A DNA stretch of 64,000 bases from Anadara kagoshimensis (lineage: Eukaryota > Mollusca > Bivalvia > Arcoida > Arcidae): positions 11,620,791-11,684,790 of the forward strand of contig CM037872.1 of assembly GCA_021292105.1 (NCBI GenBank), read 5' to 3'. Of the stretch, positions 25,801-39,800 are shown in pieces. A program made the translations under genes and the position numbers. The number at the start of each line of letters is the position of its first letter. Position 1 is the stretch's first letter. The notes under the pieces are model-generated. The model was given only the letters and a program-made list of their open reading frames with translations. It did not search any database and was not told the origin of the DNA.

Positions 25801-28800
25801 TCGTTGGTGGGTAGAGATTGAAAATAGTATCCAACCAAAATCCATGCTGACCACTGTTACTGTAAAAAAAAATCCTTTAAATGGTCTTTATGGTCATTAT
25901 TGTTAAAATTTGAAATATATTTTTGGCAAGTCCCATATAAAGTTTTGAAAGTCCAATATCAACATTGAATGGTCCATGTTCAATAAAAAAGAGCAGTATT
26001 ATCCTTGTAAAAAGCTGTATTTCTGTTGGGACAGTTTTGATATCAAAGGTACCAATGTAAAATCAAAAGGTCTGGGACCTTGGACTTGTGGATATTAGAA
26101 TCCCTGTTTTGATAACATTTTGTATTATTTCAGTTTTAGCCTGCAGTGTTATAGTATGTGGTTACTTGCAGGTTTACTCGTAAGTTGTCAGCATCAGGAA
26201 CACTCCTGTAGTAATAATAATGCATTGTATTGTTATTTCAGTTCTTGCCTGTGGTGTTTTGGTGTGTGGTTACCTACAGGTTACATGTTGGGCCACAGCT
26301 GCAGAGAGACAATCTCATACCATTAGATCTACATTCCTTAAGCAGGTCTTACGGCAGGACATTGGCTGGTTTGACACACACGAATCGGGAGAGCTCAACA
26401 ACAGATTAGCAGAGTAAGTGTAAGAGAAGAGTAATGGTGTTTAACGCCAAGCTGAAGATTATTTCACTTATATTGAGGTGGTCAGTTCATGAATGGTGGA
26501 GAAAACTAAAGTGCCCAGGAAAAAACCACCAAACCTTGATAAGCAATCTTCCAAATTATCTCAGTATAATCTATTAAGAGTAGGTGAGGTGAGCTACAAG
26601 CACTTGATGATGTTTTAAACTACTTGGCGACAGAGGCCCTCAGAGCAGGTATAAGACTTCAAATAAAAATCAAGTTTGTGTTGGTCAAAAATTTGGCCAA
26701 CTATGTAGGGCAGACTAAAAAAATTAATGTTTATTAGGTAAATTGAGTGTGTTTTATTTTTGTATCCTGCCTGAACAGTAGCCAGCAGAGCCATTCATTG
26801 TCTACCGATTTCTGAGAAATCATTTCAAAAAGTAATCCTTTTTAGCATATGTATGATAAAAATACTTTCAGAAAGACTATATTTTCTCAAAACCTGTCCA
26901 TTTAAGAGCATTGTTTAAGTCATCAACAAACAAGAACCTCTATATAAAATCACATGTTTATATAACCCATATTTCTTGGGTCACATGGGTCATATAGGTG
27001 GTCTTATAACAATTTTTGCCAATTTGTGTTTATACAGTCAAACCTGTCTATAAAGGCCACCCAAGGAAATCAGTAAAAGTGGCCTGTATGGGCAGGTGGC
27101 CTTTATAAACAGGTTCAAATATGAATAAAGAACAATTGGGGTACAATTCTCCTGGCCTTTATAAGCAGATGTCCCTTATATAGAGGTGGCCTTTAAGGCA
27201 GGTTGGACTGTATATATTTATATATATTTCAGTGACATCAATAAAATCCATGACGGTATTGGTGATAAAATTGGGACCATTATACAGTCCTTGTCTGCCT
27301 TTATAACTGGAATAGTCATCGGATTTGTCTATGGCTGGTTGTTGACGCTGGTTACCTTGGCGATAAGTCCACTTTTAGCTGCTGTTGCTGTGCTGATGAC
27401 TAAGGTACTTCATATATCTATTTGAGAAAGTTTATAGAAATCACCACATTTGTCTATTTGTCTGTCTGCCTGTCTGTCAATTAAAATTGTGTTCACTCCA
27501 TAACATTCATATCTATGGATGGATTTTGATCAAACTTTGCATAAATACATACCAACATGAGCACATTCAGGTGTGTAGGTCAAAAGTCTAGGTCACCGAG
27601 TTACACACAAGTACCTTAATAATAAATGTTATACAGGGTTTTGGCAGGTTACCTCTCCCCATGTAGCCTGTCAAAGATGTATGTTCTCTGAGCTACAAGG
27701 TATATTGATTTGTTACAGGGTACATGGGGCAATGTAACCTGCCAAAGCCCTGTATAAAGTTTTTATCCCCTTTAAAAGTGATACTAGTTTGGTCTTTTTA
27801 ACTTTAATGTCATATTCTGTTTGACTTGTATACATTGTCCCTATGTTTGAATATGGTAATAGTATGAATTACTTTTACAGGGTTCGTACAGGCCTGGAAA
27901 AGTCCTTAAATTTAGAGGTTTGCCCTAAAAAGACCCTAAAAACAAGTCTGACCCTAAAAAGCCCTTAAATTTATCCTGAAGACCCTAAAAAGCCCTTGAA
28001 TTTTGCAAATTAGGTGTTGATATTAAATGAAAGCAAATAGACTGATCAAAATAAATAAATAAATAAATTAATTAATAAGTACGCTATTTTAAGTTACCTG
28101 GCCCTCCCGAACACCCAAAATCAACCCCCACTTCAAGTGCCGTTACAATGGATTTAAGTATGTTTACAAGTAATTGTTTTATTGATTTTTCTTTGCACCA
28201 ATGTTTTTATCTAAAATTGTCCCTCTGATTAGGCCTTAAATTTACAAAGGAGACCCTGAAAAGACCCTAAAAAGTCCTTAAATTCAGAGTCCAACTGTCT
28301 GTACGAACCCTGTCCTAATTTACCACTATACATTGTGTGCAAATAAAACCTTGGCAGATTTTGTAACATAGTTCCATGTACCTTGGCAAGTAAGCCAATC
28401 GCTATGCGAGAAACTTCTTTTAAAGGTGACAAAAACATTCTGATTATATTAAATTAGTGTGATGGAAAGTTCCAACGCCGTGGGTTTTAGTCGGGTTGAT
28501 TGTTGGTTCTGAAAATATATGAAAACTTGGATGACATTATAGTGGGGCAAAGTAGAATAATGGAGTTTTATGTGTCTGTCAAAATTCTTTCACTTTATAT
28601 CAAGACAGTTAAGGAATGGTGGAGGAAACCAGAGTGCTTAAAAATCCATAGACCAACTTTGAACAAGCCAAACTTACAAACTTTATCCATGATAATTTTT
28701 ATTACAGAGACATATATATATATATATATATACAAGAACTTAAAACAACTAAAATAAATTATATTATTTTATAGATTTTGACATCTTATACAACTAAAGA

Positions 28801-31800
28801 GTTAGATGCCTATGCCAAAGCTGGGGCAGTGGCTGAAGAAGTTCTTAGTTCTATCAGAACTGTAGCAGCGTTTGGTGGACAAAAGAAGGAATGCGTCAGG
28901 TCAGTAACCATTTTAAACTTGCATATGATTACAGGGTGACCTGTGTCTCTCAAAAAGTTAGAGCCAAAATATGAGCCAATTTGCAAATTTAGAAGTTCAG
29001 TTGGGTAATGGTGTTTATCATCCCAGTCAGAATAATTTCTTCTTAAAATTTGATTACCATAAATAAATTACAGTACTTTTACGGTATTTATTAATTTATT
29101 GATTTAATTAATTATTTATTTATTTATTTATTTATTTACAGTATTTTTATACTTTAATTAATTAATTTTTTTATTTATTTATAATTCATTATTATTAATT
29201 AGATATTCTAAGAACCTTAATGATGCTAAGGAAGTCGGTATAAAGAAGGGATTGACCAATGGACTGTCAATGGGAGTTTTATGGGTTGTCATATTTTGTT
29301 GCTATGGTTTCGGATTCTGGTACGGAGCTAAACTGACCAGAGATCAGCCTAGTACATATAGTATTGGAAGAGTCTTAATTGTAAGTCAAATATATTAAAG
29401 ATGTAAATAATATACAGTTACAGACCTGTCTTAAGCGCAGAGCTCCAGATAAGAATTTGACATGGAGGGTTATTACCCCCTACTTTTTGTTTCGAGTATC
29501 GACACTGATCCATAAAAATGTAGAGTATTTTCAATTTTTAAAGCCATTTATTCAAATAAACTTCCATTAAGGTAGTTCCATACCATAGTGACGTCGTCGT
29601 TTTGTGCGTACGGTTGAAATGTCTGATTTGACGTCTTTTTTATCTATGACGTCACGAATGTGTGGTCTTCGGCGCCTACAGAATTATGGCGGGAACGCTG
29701 TTATGTATTATTCAGTGGAAAAATTTTCTGCATTCACAATAGATTACAATTCACAATATCAATTCTGTGCACTATTTTTAAGAAGAAAATGTATATTGTA
29801 CATAACGGAAATTAGGTAGATCTACACTTTTGAGAGTACTGTTTTAAATAATTGAAAGATTTGAGTACAATTTTTAATTTTGAAGACAGTATTTTAAATG
29901 CCAGTTTATGTTTGTTTTTTTTTTTCGGGGATTTTAAATACAAATAGCGGGACACAAACTGACAATTCTTCAATAAACATACTGTATGAGATTTTTCTTG
30001 GCGTCAAATTTTAGCAGTTTGACTATGCTCTTGTATTTGCGTAAACATTTAGCGGCCTAGAATCAAGAACGCTTCATCAATGTATACAAAATCCCCTTTC
30101 CACTTTAACTGAGCTGTGTTGGGTAACGGTTGCTATGGGTGACAGACCATATGATATTTCAATTAGGTTTTTTGTACAGCGTGAAAACGCGTACATTGTT
30201 GTCACTTTCTTCCAAGATATCGAGCTTCTTTGCTATGAAATTATAAGATATGAGTACACCTGGAAATAGTGCGCCTGGTAAATGAGCGTGAAAGAAGTAT
30301 ATCTGTTTTATCTTGAGATATGTATTCTGAGACGGGTAATGCATTTGGTTACATATGCACATTTGGAATAAATTTTCGGAATACATTTCGGAATCTAGTA
30401 AAATATTGCGACGGGATGCACCTAATAATTTCTGCAATTTGGCGAACTGATCTCATGTTTACAATAAAAAGTAGTTCGAGAAGTTTGCGTCCTACGATGA
30501 AAAATCACAACTTTTTATGAAATGAACAGCAACAGCAGGTTGTTTAATTAATTCTTCGCGAAATCTACGGAAATTTAAATTTATTTTGAAGGTTATGATA
30601 ACGTATTTTGATGTTGAGGCAATTGTGTCATATTTTAAAATGTTTATCGATTAGATTTTACTTTCGTGAAAGGGAGATAATTCGTACAGTGTTGTGTACA
30701 GTCGTTTTACCAGTTCCGAACAGGGTTTCATATAAGCGCTGCTGCAGACGTCGTCCACAAGCAGAGGAAATAAAATTTATGTTGTGTAATAATATAAATG
30801 TTAACTGATTCCAAAATATCGACACCTGTCCTCAAAAACACGTGGTAGTATGTTTTCTTGAAAAAGCATTTCCGTGATCACGATTTGTTTACATCGTTAA
30901 ACTAGGTCACCAACAATCTGTCAACCTTTTAGGAAGCGGTTGAAGTTTAATATTATTTAAACAATTAATGCCCATACATTCAAGTAGAAGCAAATTTAGA
31001 AAGTTATTTTGCGATTCCTTTAATTGAACGGGATTGAAATTTTAGATTATTCGGTAGTAAAAATTCGGAACTGGTAAAACACTTCACCATTAACATGAAA
31101 CGGGAATATTGTGAGTGATAATCAGCAGTTAATTAAAACCCAGATTAACAGCAAATGATCCAGTTACATACAACCGCTAGAATGTACCCCCTCATAGCGA
31201 CGGTAGGATCTGCAAAACTCTTTTCTCTATCCGAAATGACAAAACGATCGGGTACAACTTTTTTAAATTTAATTACCGATTATCTTTTTCATATATTTAT
31301 GAAATTATTATTTTCTACCATTTAATTCAGCAATACATGGTTTGGTACATTGTTTCTTTTTCAAAAAAAAAAAAAAAAAAAAAACATCCGTCGGACTATG
31401 CATTGATCAACCCCCCCCCCCCCCCCCCCCCCCCCGAATTTTCGGATATATTCTGTCTTGCCACAACACAATTTTCCCAACTACTGTACGCTGTACAACA
31501 GCACGACAGTGCTATGTTTTATTTATTTTTTGCACAGACAAATAGCTCACAATTAGTGTTATTGTTTATTTCTTAATACCAAACGAAAAACATTGAGTTC
31601 ATATTAGTATACTAGGACATTATTTGTAGCTCTTAGTAAGGAATGAGGCTTTTTTGTTGTTTCATGAGTTTGATGCAATTTTATGAAAAAAGTAGCTTGA
31701 CGACCCCCTATTTTTTGTTTCCGAAAATCAAACTTATATATTCATGTGCAAAATATGTGAAAATCAGGGGTCGTATTCGACTTAGTTTTCTAAAAATCTA

Positions 31801-34800
31801 CAAATTAACGAAATGGCGTTACTTTCAGCTTTCCGGAAATTTAATGTTCTCTCTTGATAGGTGGCGCTGTAGAAAAATACCACGTGACCGGAAGTAAAAT
31901 TCAATTGGTACAAATAATCCCCATGGCATAATGGTTAATTTAAATGCAAGACACTTTTGGTTTCTAAGCATGACAAAAAAATATTAAAGCTTATTTGTTG
32001 ATAATAGTAGTTAAAATTTGATCATTTATGTCGTGAAAATGGCCACCAGGTGGCGCTTCAGAACTTCATAAACAGGTCGAATACCTGCCCTGAAATTTTG
32101 CCATGTTGAATGGTTTAGGCCCATGTACAACATATCAAAATTTCAATATGTGTTTTCAGGCGATTTGTAAAGTATGGAACTACCTTAATAATACAGTAAC
32201 ATCATTGTGACCATGGCAATTCACAGGTACTTGGGTCAGGAGTTCAACCCCCCACCCCCATGGCAGGCTCTACTGTTATAAGAATTGTAAAGGGTAATGA
32301 GGATTTTCAAAGGGTTTTGATACCCTTACATTTACAATTTAAAGAGTATTTTCAAAAAAATTCGAGGGGTATTTACATACTCCTCTTATCTGGAGCTTAA
32401 TACAGAGCTAACAAAAAGAGGTCAAAGCTCCGCTGCCAAATGGCCAAGATATGGATAGTGGATGTACAGCTACCAAGAGATAGATAACAGCTACCAGATA
32501 GCTGTCTAGATATAGCTAACACAGGTTGGAGATGAACTGCTGATTCATCATCTAAATCGTTACTTTAGTGTTAAACTTTCGACAGATCTGTGCTGTATCT
32601 ATTGTATTCATTATGCTTGCCATGTTTGGTATTTTCATGGCGTATGAATCTATGGATCCCTGGCCATGTCCACAATGTTCTGACAAAGACCCGGCTTGCT
32701 TGAATTACACACAAAAAAGAATAAAATCTCGGCCTGACTTGTGCCATTAATGATGTTACTGACATGAGTATGTCATAAGTTGCTGTGACGCTGCTTTGGT
32801 ACCGTGATGACGACCAGTGTCGGAACATATTAGGCTTGACCAGCGATGCATCAGTTGATTGGGACCTTCAGACAGTGTACTAATCCATCACAAAAACAGT
32901 TTTTCTGGATTAATAGTAAATGAAAATGAATTTATGCCTTAGTTAAGATTCTTTCAATTAGATAAGGCTGTTAGTTCAGGGATGGTGATGGATGATGCCT
33001 GGAGAAAAACATCTGTCCTTCAGCAAGTGAAGTCACAAACTTTCTCATACTAGGATCTGTACAGAGAGGATTCCAGTCTAAGCGTTTTGATCAAACAGGC
33101 CAACCTGCCTTAAAGGGCACCTCTATATAAGGGCCCACCTGCAAAAGGCCAATAGAGTTGTATCCCAATTGTCTTTATTCATATTACATGAACCTGTATA
33201 TAAAAGCCATCTGCCCAGAAAGGCCACTTTTACTGGTTCTCTTGGTTGGCCTTTATAGACAGGTTTGACTGTAATTAATAATGCCTGCTAATCCATGTTA
33301 TTTGATTATTTACAGGTCTTCTTCAGTGTAATCATTGCTGCCTTCTCATTGGGTAATGCTAGCCCAGGAGTTCAGGCGTTGTCAGCAGCTCGTGGTGCTG
33401 GATTCGTGGTGTTTAAAATCATCAAAAGAGTAAGTTAAGTTTATATAAACTGTGATTTTATTAGTATAATTATAGTATTTTTAAAGCATCAGCCATGCTG
33501 AATGCTTTATAGCGATCGTTGGTTTTTTTCGTATTTAGCGCCGCTCTCATTTCACCTTGACAGCCAATCAAATCCTTCCTTTCGTCTGAAATTACGGGAA
33601 TTTCCACATACGGTATCCCAGGTATGTATAAACTCTAATCTGAGTGATTGGGTCTCCCGGAAAGTTACGAAAGCAATGTTTTCATCATGTACACATGTGC
33701 CGATTTGAAATGTATTCATACGCGTATTAGTCCGTAATTGTTTTTGCTGGATATATATTTTAATTCTTCACTTTTGTATGATAATTTTAAGATAAAACCA
33801 CAAAAATCCATTAAATATACGCCCCTCGGAAAACCCAACAAAAATGACGATCTTGTCACTTCGCGCCGACGTTCTTCTTTTTGACCTACAGTGCTGTACA
33901 TGTGGTTGTTTTACAGTCGCCGCCATATTGGATTTTTTTAATTTACGCAAAGTGACATCGATAAATAAACACAAAGTATGCTCATTAAACAGTTTTTAAG
34001 TTAAATAACTTTAAACATTGATCACATTTGATGATAAATTATATATATTTTTTTAAAAATTGATTGTCAATAATATTTCGTGTTTGGGATATCCCGACCT
34101 GGTTCATTAATATTCATCATAACGTCAGTCGTCACGAGGATTTTCAGCTTTCATTGGGTATTAAAATACATTCCTGTCAGTTTGCCGGTAGCGAAATTAT
34201 GCATAACAAAAAAGTAGAAATCAAAGATTCCCAAAAAATGTGATACGAAAATGAAAGAGAAGTTTATTTACAAGTTATTGGCTATGTTCATAAATTGTTT
34301 GTGACTCGTGAAGTTGTGTAGGATATCGATACCGTAGTTCGTATGCAAATTAGCCATGTGTTTGTGGGCATGCCTGCATTTGACACCCGATGCCCCTGCT
34401 CAAATGTATTCACATAGCGTAGCGACTGACCTTTTTAGTCCAGTACACCCTTGCCCCTTTTAAAATGATCATGACACCCTGTCCTTAGCAGTTATCAGTT
34501 GAATATAAAAACGACATGCTTTATTCTCGAATCTCTGCTACATACTTCCGATCTTCCGCACACACTCCACTTCTCACCATATGTCTCCGAAGACAGACAA
34601 TTTCATCACCAATGTTCATTTAAATACCTTTTCCAGTTGTTTTTCAATCAACAAAATAAATCGCAAGAAAGAACAACTTGAAATCAAAATCTAAACAAAA
34701 CTGAAAAAAAAACGATGTTTTAAAATTTTCAGATAAAATTTATTTACCTTGTTACAAGTCCTTATTAGATCGTTTTTACAGTGGATATCCGATTAAAGTT

Positions 34801-36805
34801 GTTGTCAGTAGTTTAATCCATGGTTTTTACAACCTTTAATTTCTTTTCATGAAGCCATATTACTTTATTTCACATAAAATAAACAAATATGATGTGAACT
34901 CTGGGCATGTAGGAAAACTGAAACGTTGTGCTTTCTTAAGTTCTTCCGATTTTTAGAGCACCGTTGGTGTAGTAGAGCAGTAACTAAGGACGGGGGAAAT
35001 AGGGTACCAATTTTGTGAACTCAACTCCTCTTACAGTTTTTAACCAAAAACCTTGAAACTTCACAGGATGTTTCTATATAATTGAGGATGAGCACCTGAC
35101 TTTATGGAAATATTTCAAGATTTTTTCCCCCATTTTTCAAGACTTTGAAACTTAGTCACTTTTTAGCAAGTTTTTGAATGGGGGTACCTACTTTGTGAAC
35201 TCAACTCCTCTTACAGATTTCAACCAAAAAGCTTGAAACTTCACAGAATGTTTCTATATATATTGAGGATGAGCACCTGACTTTATGGAAATATTTCAAG
35301 ATTTTTCCCCCATTTTTCAAGACTTTGAAACTTAGTCACTTTTTAGCAAGTTTTGAATGGGGGTACCTACTTTGTGAACTCAACTCCTCTTACAGATTTC
35401 AACCAAAAAGCTTGAAACTTCACAGAATGTTTCTATATATATTGAGGATGAGCACCTGACTTTATGGAAATATTTCAAGATTTTTTCCCCCATTTTTCAA
35501 GACTTTGAAACTTAGTCACTTTTTAGCAAGTATTTGAATGGGGGTACCTACTTTGTGAACTCAACTCCTCTTACAGTTTTCAACCAAAAGCCTTGAAACT
35601 TCACAGAATGTTTATATATATATTGAAGATGTGCACCTGACTTTATGGAAATATTTCAAGATTTTTTCTCCATTTTTCCAGATTTTGAAACTTAGTCACT
35701 TTTTAGCAAGTATTAGAATGGGGGTACCTACTTTGTGAACTCAACTCTTCTTACAGTTTCTCTTAAATTCAAAGTAATTTTATTGTAACATTTTAGTTGT
35801 CTAAATAATAATCAATTAATTTTCAATTAATCGTATTCAGAAATATTTCCCCCTTTTGTACACAATTCTTGTCAACAAACTTTTTTTGAAAGAGACAGTT
35901 GCCTGGACAACTTCTGTAATTGGGAGGTACAGATTATTAGCTTATTGTGTCAGGATGGTTTATACCAATTCAGGGTTTTGAAGCTCACTTGGACAATTTA
36001 TATATATTCAACAATAATTTTAAATACATTTAAATTATTTCTAAAACAAAGGTTTTATTTTTATTTTTTTTTTCAAATTAATTGTGAATTCAATGAATAA
36101 AATTAATGACTTCAACAATGGTTAATCTGTCAATTGCAAGTCAAGGGAAATAGCTGGTCATGGTGGAAGTTTTTTTTGTGATGATGACACTATGTCGATG
36201 ATGATGTGGCATGATGATCTGGTGGAGATGATGACAATAATAATGATGATGATGATGACATTCAGTTCTGCTGCTGCCGACGATGATGATGATGTCACCA
36301 TAATGATGATGATATGACATGAGGAGATATAATGATGATGATGATGATGATGATGATGATGTGACATGAGGAGATATGATGATGATGTCACCATGATGAT
36401 GATGTGACACGAGGAGATATGATAATGATGTTGATGATGGTGGTGACATGAGTTCTGTTGATGCCGATGATGATAATGATTATCGTGATGAAGAAGATGA
36501 TAGTGATGGTGGTGATGAAAATAAGCTCTGCTGCTATGAATGATGATGGTGATGATGACGATGTGACTTGACGAACTATGATGATGATTATGATGGTGAC
36601 ATGAGTTCTGTTGCTACCGATGATGATGATGGTGGCAATGATGACATTCAGTACTGCTGAGCACTGCCGATAGTATGATGATGATGATGATGATGAAGAT
36701 GGTTGTGATGATGATGACATTCAGTTCTGCTGCTGTCGATGATGATAATAATTCATGATGATGATGATGATAACAAAGCCAATGTCTTCATGCTGATGAT
36801 GTGAC

Positions 36806-36845
<40 letters not shown>

Positions 36846-39800
36846 CATTCAGTACTGCTACTGCTGATAATGATGATGAGTATGTGACACAAAGAGCTAT
36901 GATGATGATGTGACCATATTAATGATGTAACATGAGGATTTCTGAAAATGATTAATATAATGGTGGTGGTGATTGTCATGGCATGGGTTCTGCTGCTGCT
37001 TATGACGACGATGATGATGATGATGATGATATCTTTATGTTGATGATCAAAATGTGATATGAGGAGTTATAATGATGGTGATGGTGATGATTACAGATCC
37101 AGTTTGGGTTTTCTTCCAGTCAACTGCGTTTTAGTGGAGTTATGCCCCTTTCACTTTGTGAATTTTATCAAAATGATGGTTTCTCTGGACTTTTTTCCGT
37201 TACGCTTGAGATATTTCACTCAGATTTGGGGTCGGGTCTTTAGTAGCCTCTCTTGGTTTTTGAAAAATTGAAAATTTATATTTATGCAAATTACTTAGTT
37301 TACTCAATTGATAAACATTGCGTGGCATGTCCATTTTGACCATTGTAACATATTTATATGTTAGAACCTAACAACTTGCATAAAAAGCAGACTTGTTGTT
37401 AGATGCTTCCCGATCACAGTATCTATTATTTGCATGATTTTCATTTGTTACTGATTCATTAGACAAATCTCAGTTTCAAGTGCACATTTTTTTATCAAAT
37501 TGCTCAGTTTAGCTGATGCTTCAGTACCTTCAGTACTTTGATTTATCTTCACAATTATGGTTATTTGACTGATAATTTCCACAATTACATGGACAGGGAT
37601 TTATCAAGGGCCTATTTAGGGCCGAAATTCGGCCCCATTCCCAATGAAAAAACATTGATTTTTTCCCAAAATGGGCAGAGAAAATTCCCAATTAGAACAT
37701 TGTACCAGATACATAGCTGAAGTCTGGCAATAAATGTGGCTGCTTTTCTCAATCTTCAATCAACTTGGTATGTCTAAAAGCATTAGATTTAATCATTAAT
37801 GGCATCAAAAATGATGTCAAAGTTTTCCCAAAATGAGCAAAATGTTTATGTTTTTTCCCAATTTTTAGTTTAGGGCCTTTTCCCAAAACACCCTGATAAA
37901 TCCCTGATTGACCCTTGCCTCATTCACAATTGAGTAAGAGATAATCCTATTAAATATTCTATAAATCATTATATCAATTCAGAGTGTATCATGTTTAATC
38001 AAAACTTAAAAAGTTGAGTTTAAAGAACCAAATTCTTGTCCCTCAAACAATGTGGGGGAACATGTAGTGGTTACTCCATTTTCTCCACCATTCTTGTCCC
38101 CCAAACAAAGTGGGGAAACATGTAGTGGTTACTCCATTTTCTCCACCATTCTTGTCCCCCAAACAAAGTGGGGGAACATGTAGTGGTTACTCCATTTTCT
38201 CCACCATTCTTGTCCCTCAAACAAAGGGGGGGGGAACATGTAGTGGTTACTCCATTTTCTCCACCATTCTTGTCCCCCAAACAAAGGGGGGGGGGGGAAC
38301 ATGTAGTGGTTACTCCATTTTCTCCACCATTCTTGTCCCCCAAACAAAGTGGGGGAACATGTAGTGGTTACTCCATTTTCTCCACCATTCTTGTCCCTCA
38401 AACAAAGGGGGGGGAACATGTAGTGGTTACTCCATTTTCTCCACCATTCTTGTCCCCCAAACAAAGTGGGGAAACATGTAGTGGTTACTCCATTTTCTCC
38501 ACCATTCTTGTCCCCCAAACAAGGGGGGGGGAACATGTAGTGGTTACTCCATTTTCTCCACCATTCTTGTCCCCCAAACAAAGGGGGGGGGGACATGTAG
38601 TGGTTACTCCATTTTCTCCACCATTCTTGTCCCCCAAACAAAGTGGGGGAACATGTAGTGGTTACTTCATTTTTTTTCACCAGTGTATTTTGTCTGCTAC
38701 TTTTCTTTAAAACGATTCAACAGATCTTTATGAAACTTCACTGGAACATTCTTTGGGTAGAGTTCATGCAGTTATTCACATTTCGGTCATACACATGATT
38801 GGGAAAACATGGAATTCTCAGTTAGGGTTTTTTTTGCGGGACAGTTTTGAAAAGTCATCCCATTTTAAATGTAACTTGTTGTTATTGTTCTGTGTTTATG
38901 GAAATCTTAAGATTAATGAAATCTTAAGATTAATTCTCTTTGATACCACTTGGGTAGCTCAGTTGGTAGAGTGCTCATTCGTAAATGGGAAGTTGTGGGT
39001 TCTCACCCCAACTGGGTCTAACCCAAGACTTGAAACTTGGTAGTGACTGCTCTTTCGCCAAGCACTTAGCATTACAAAATGAAATTGAAGTTTCTTTTAG
39101 ATGGGAACTTAAAATAAATGAGGTCCCGTGTCAGGGTAAGTGTGGAACGATTAAGAACCCTGCTGTAATCAGCGCAATACACAGGCAAAATTTCTAAACC
39201 TTCGCCTATAGCTGGTGATTTCTCTATATAAATGAAATATTTGTGACTGGGTTGGTAAACACCATTACTCAACTCAACTCTCTCTATTAACAGAAACCAG
39301 ACATAGACAGTTACTCTGAGGAGGGGGAAAAACCGGATCATCTAGACGGAAATATTGAGCTACGAAATGTCCACTTCGTCTATCCTTCTAGACAGGATGT
39401 AAAGGTATCAATCATATAACACACACAATCACCCGAGAATGCATTAAAAAAAATCAATGTCATGGTGTTTTAGAGGAAAGTCTTTAGAAAAATGCTGGAT
39501 TTAACACTTTTTAGCTCAAATGGCTATAGCCAGCTCAGCTAATGGCATAGTGAAGTGTGCGTTTTTGTTTAAACTTTGATCTTCTCCTCTGAAACCACTG
39601 GGCCATTGAAACTAAATTTGGTGTGGAAGGTTCCTAGGTGGAGTAGATCAAGGTTTGTACAAAGCGACCCTGTACGAAATTAAAGATGACTGCTGTTACT
39701 ATAAATAGCAAATTCACTAAAATGGCCATTGTGCTTTCAATTTTCCACCAAATTTTCTTCAAATATAAAATATAGAAATTAGATACCTGGCCATTTAACA

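Larger units (their letters stand above)
29420..32592. mobile_element. MITE family P, outer layer of a nested insertion
   Basis: ACAGACCTGTC at 29420 pairs with GACAGATCTGT near 32582. The P interior (AGATAGATAACAGCTACCAG) lies on the right, 32400-32590. The left end is cut after about 11-25 bases by a second element. Confidence 0.85.

Noticed and set aside
29604..31897. Short open frames inside the TTAA element
   Set aside because: All under about 95 codons, no transposase motif, no splice support.
36141..36979. Several minus-strand open frames rich in His, Ile and Ser
   Set aside because: They are translations of the GATGAT triplet satellite, overlap in different frames and show no protein-like composition.
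38071..38710. Long open frames on both strands with repeated [14 protein letters not shown] or [16 protein letters not shown] units
   Set aside because: Produced by a 58-63-bp minisatellite lacking stops; both strands are open alike and frame shifts with G-run length.
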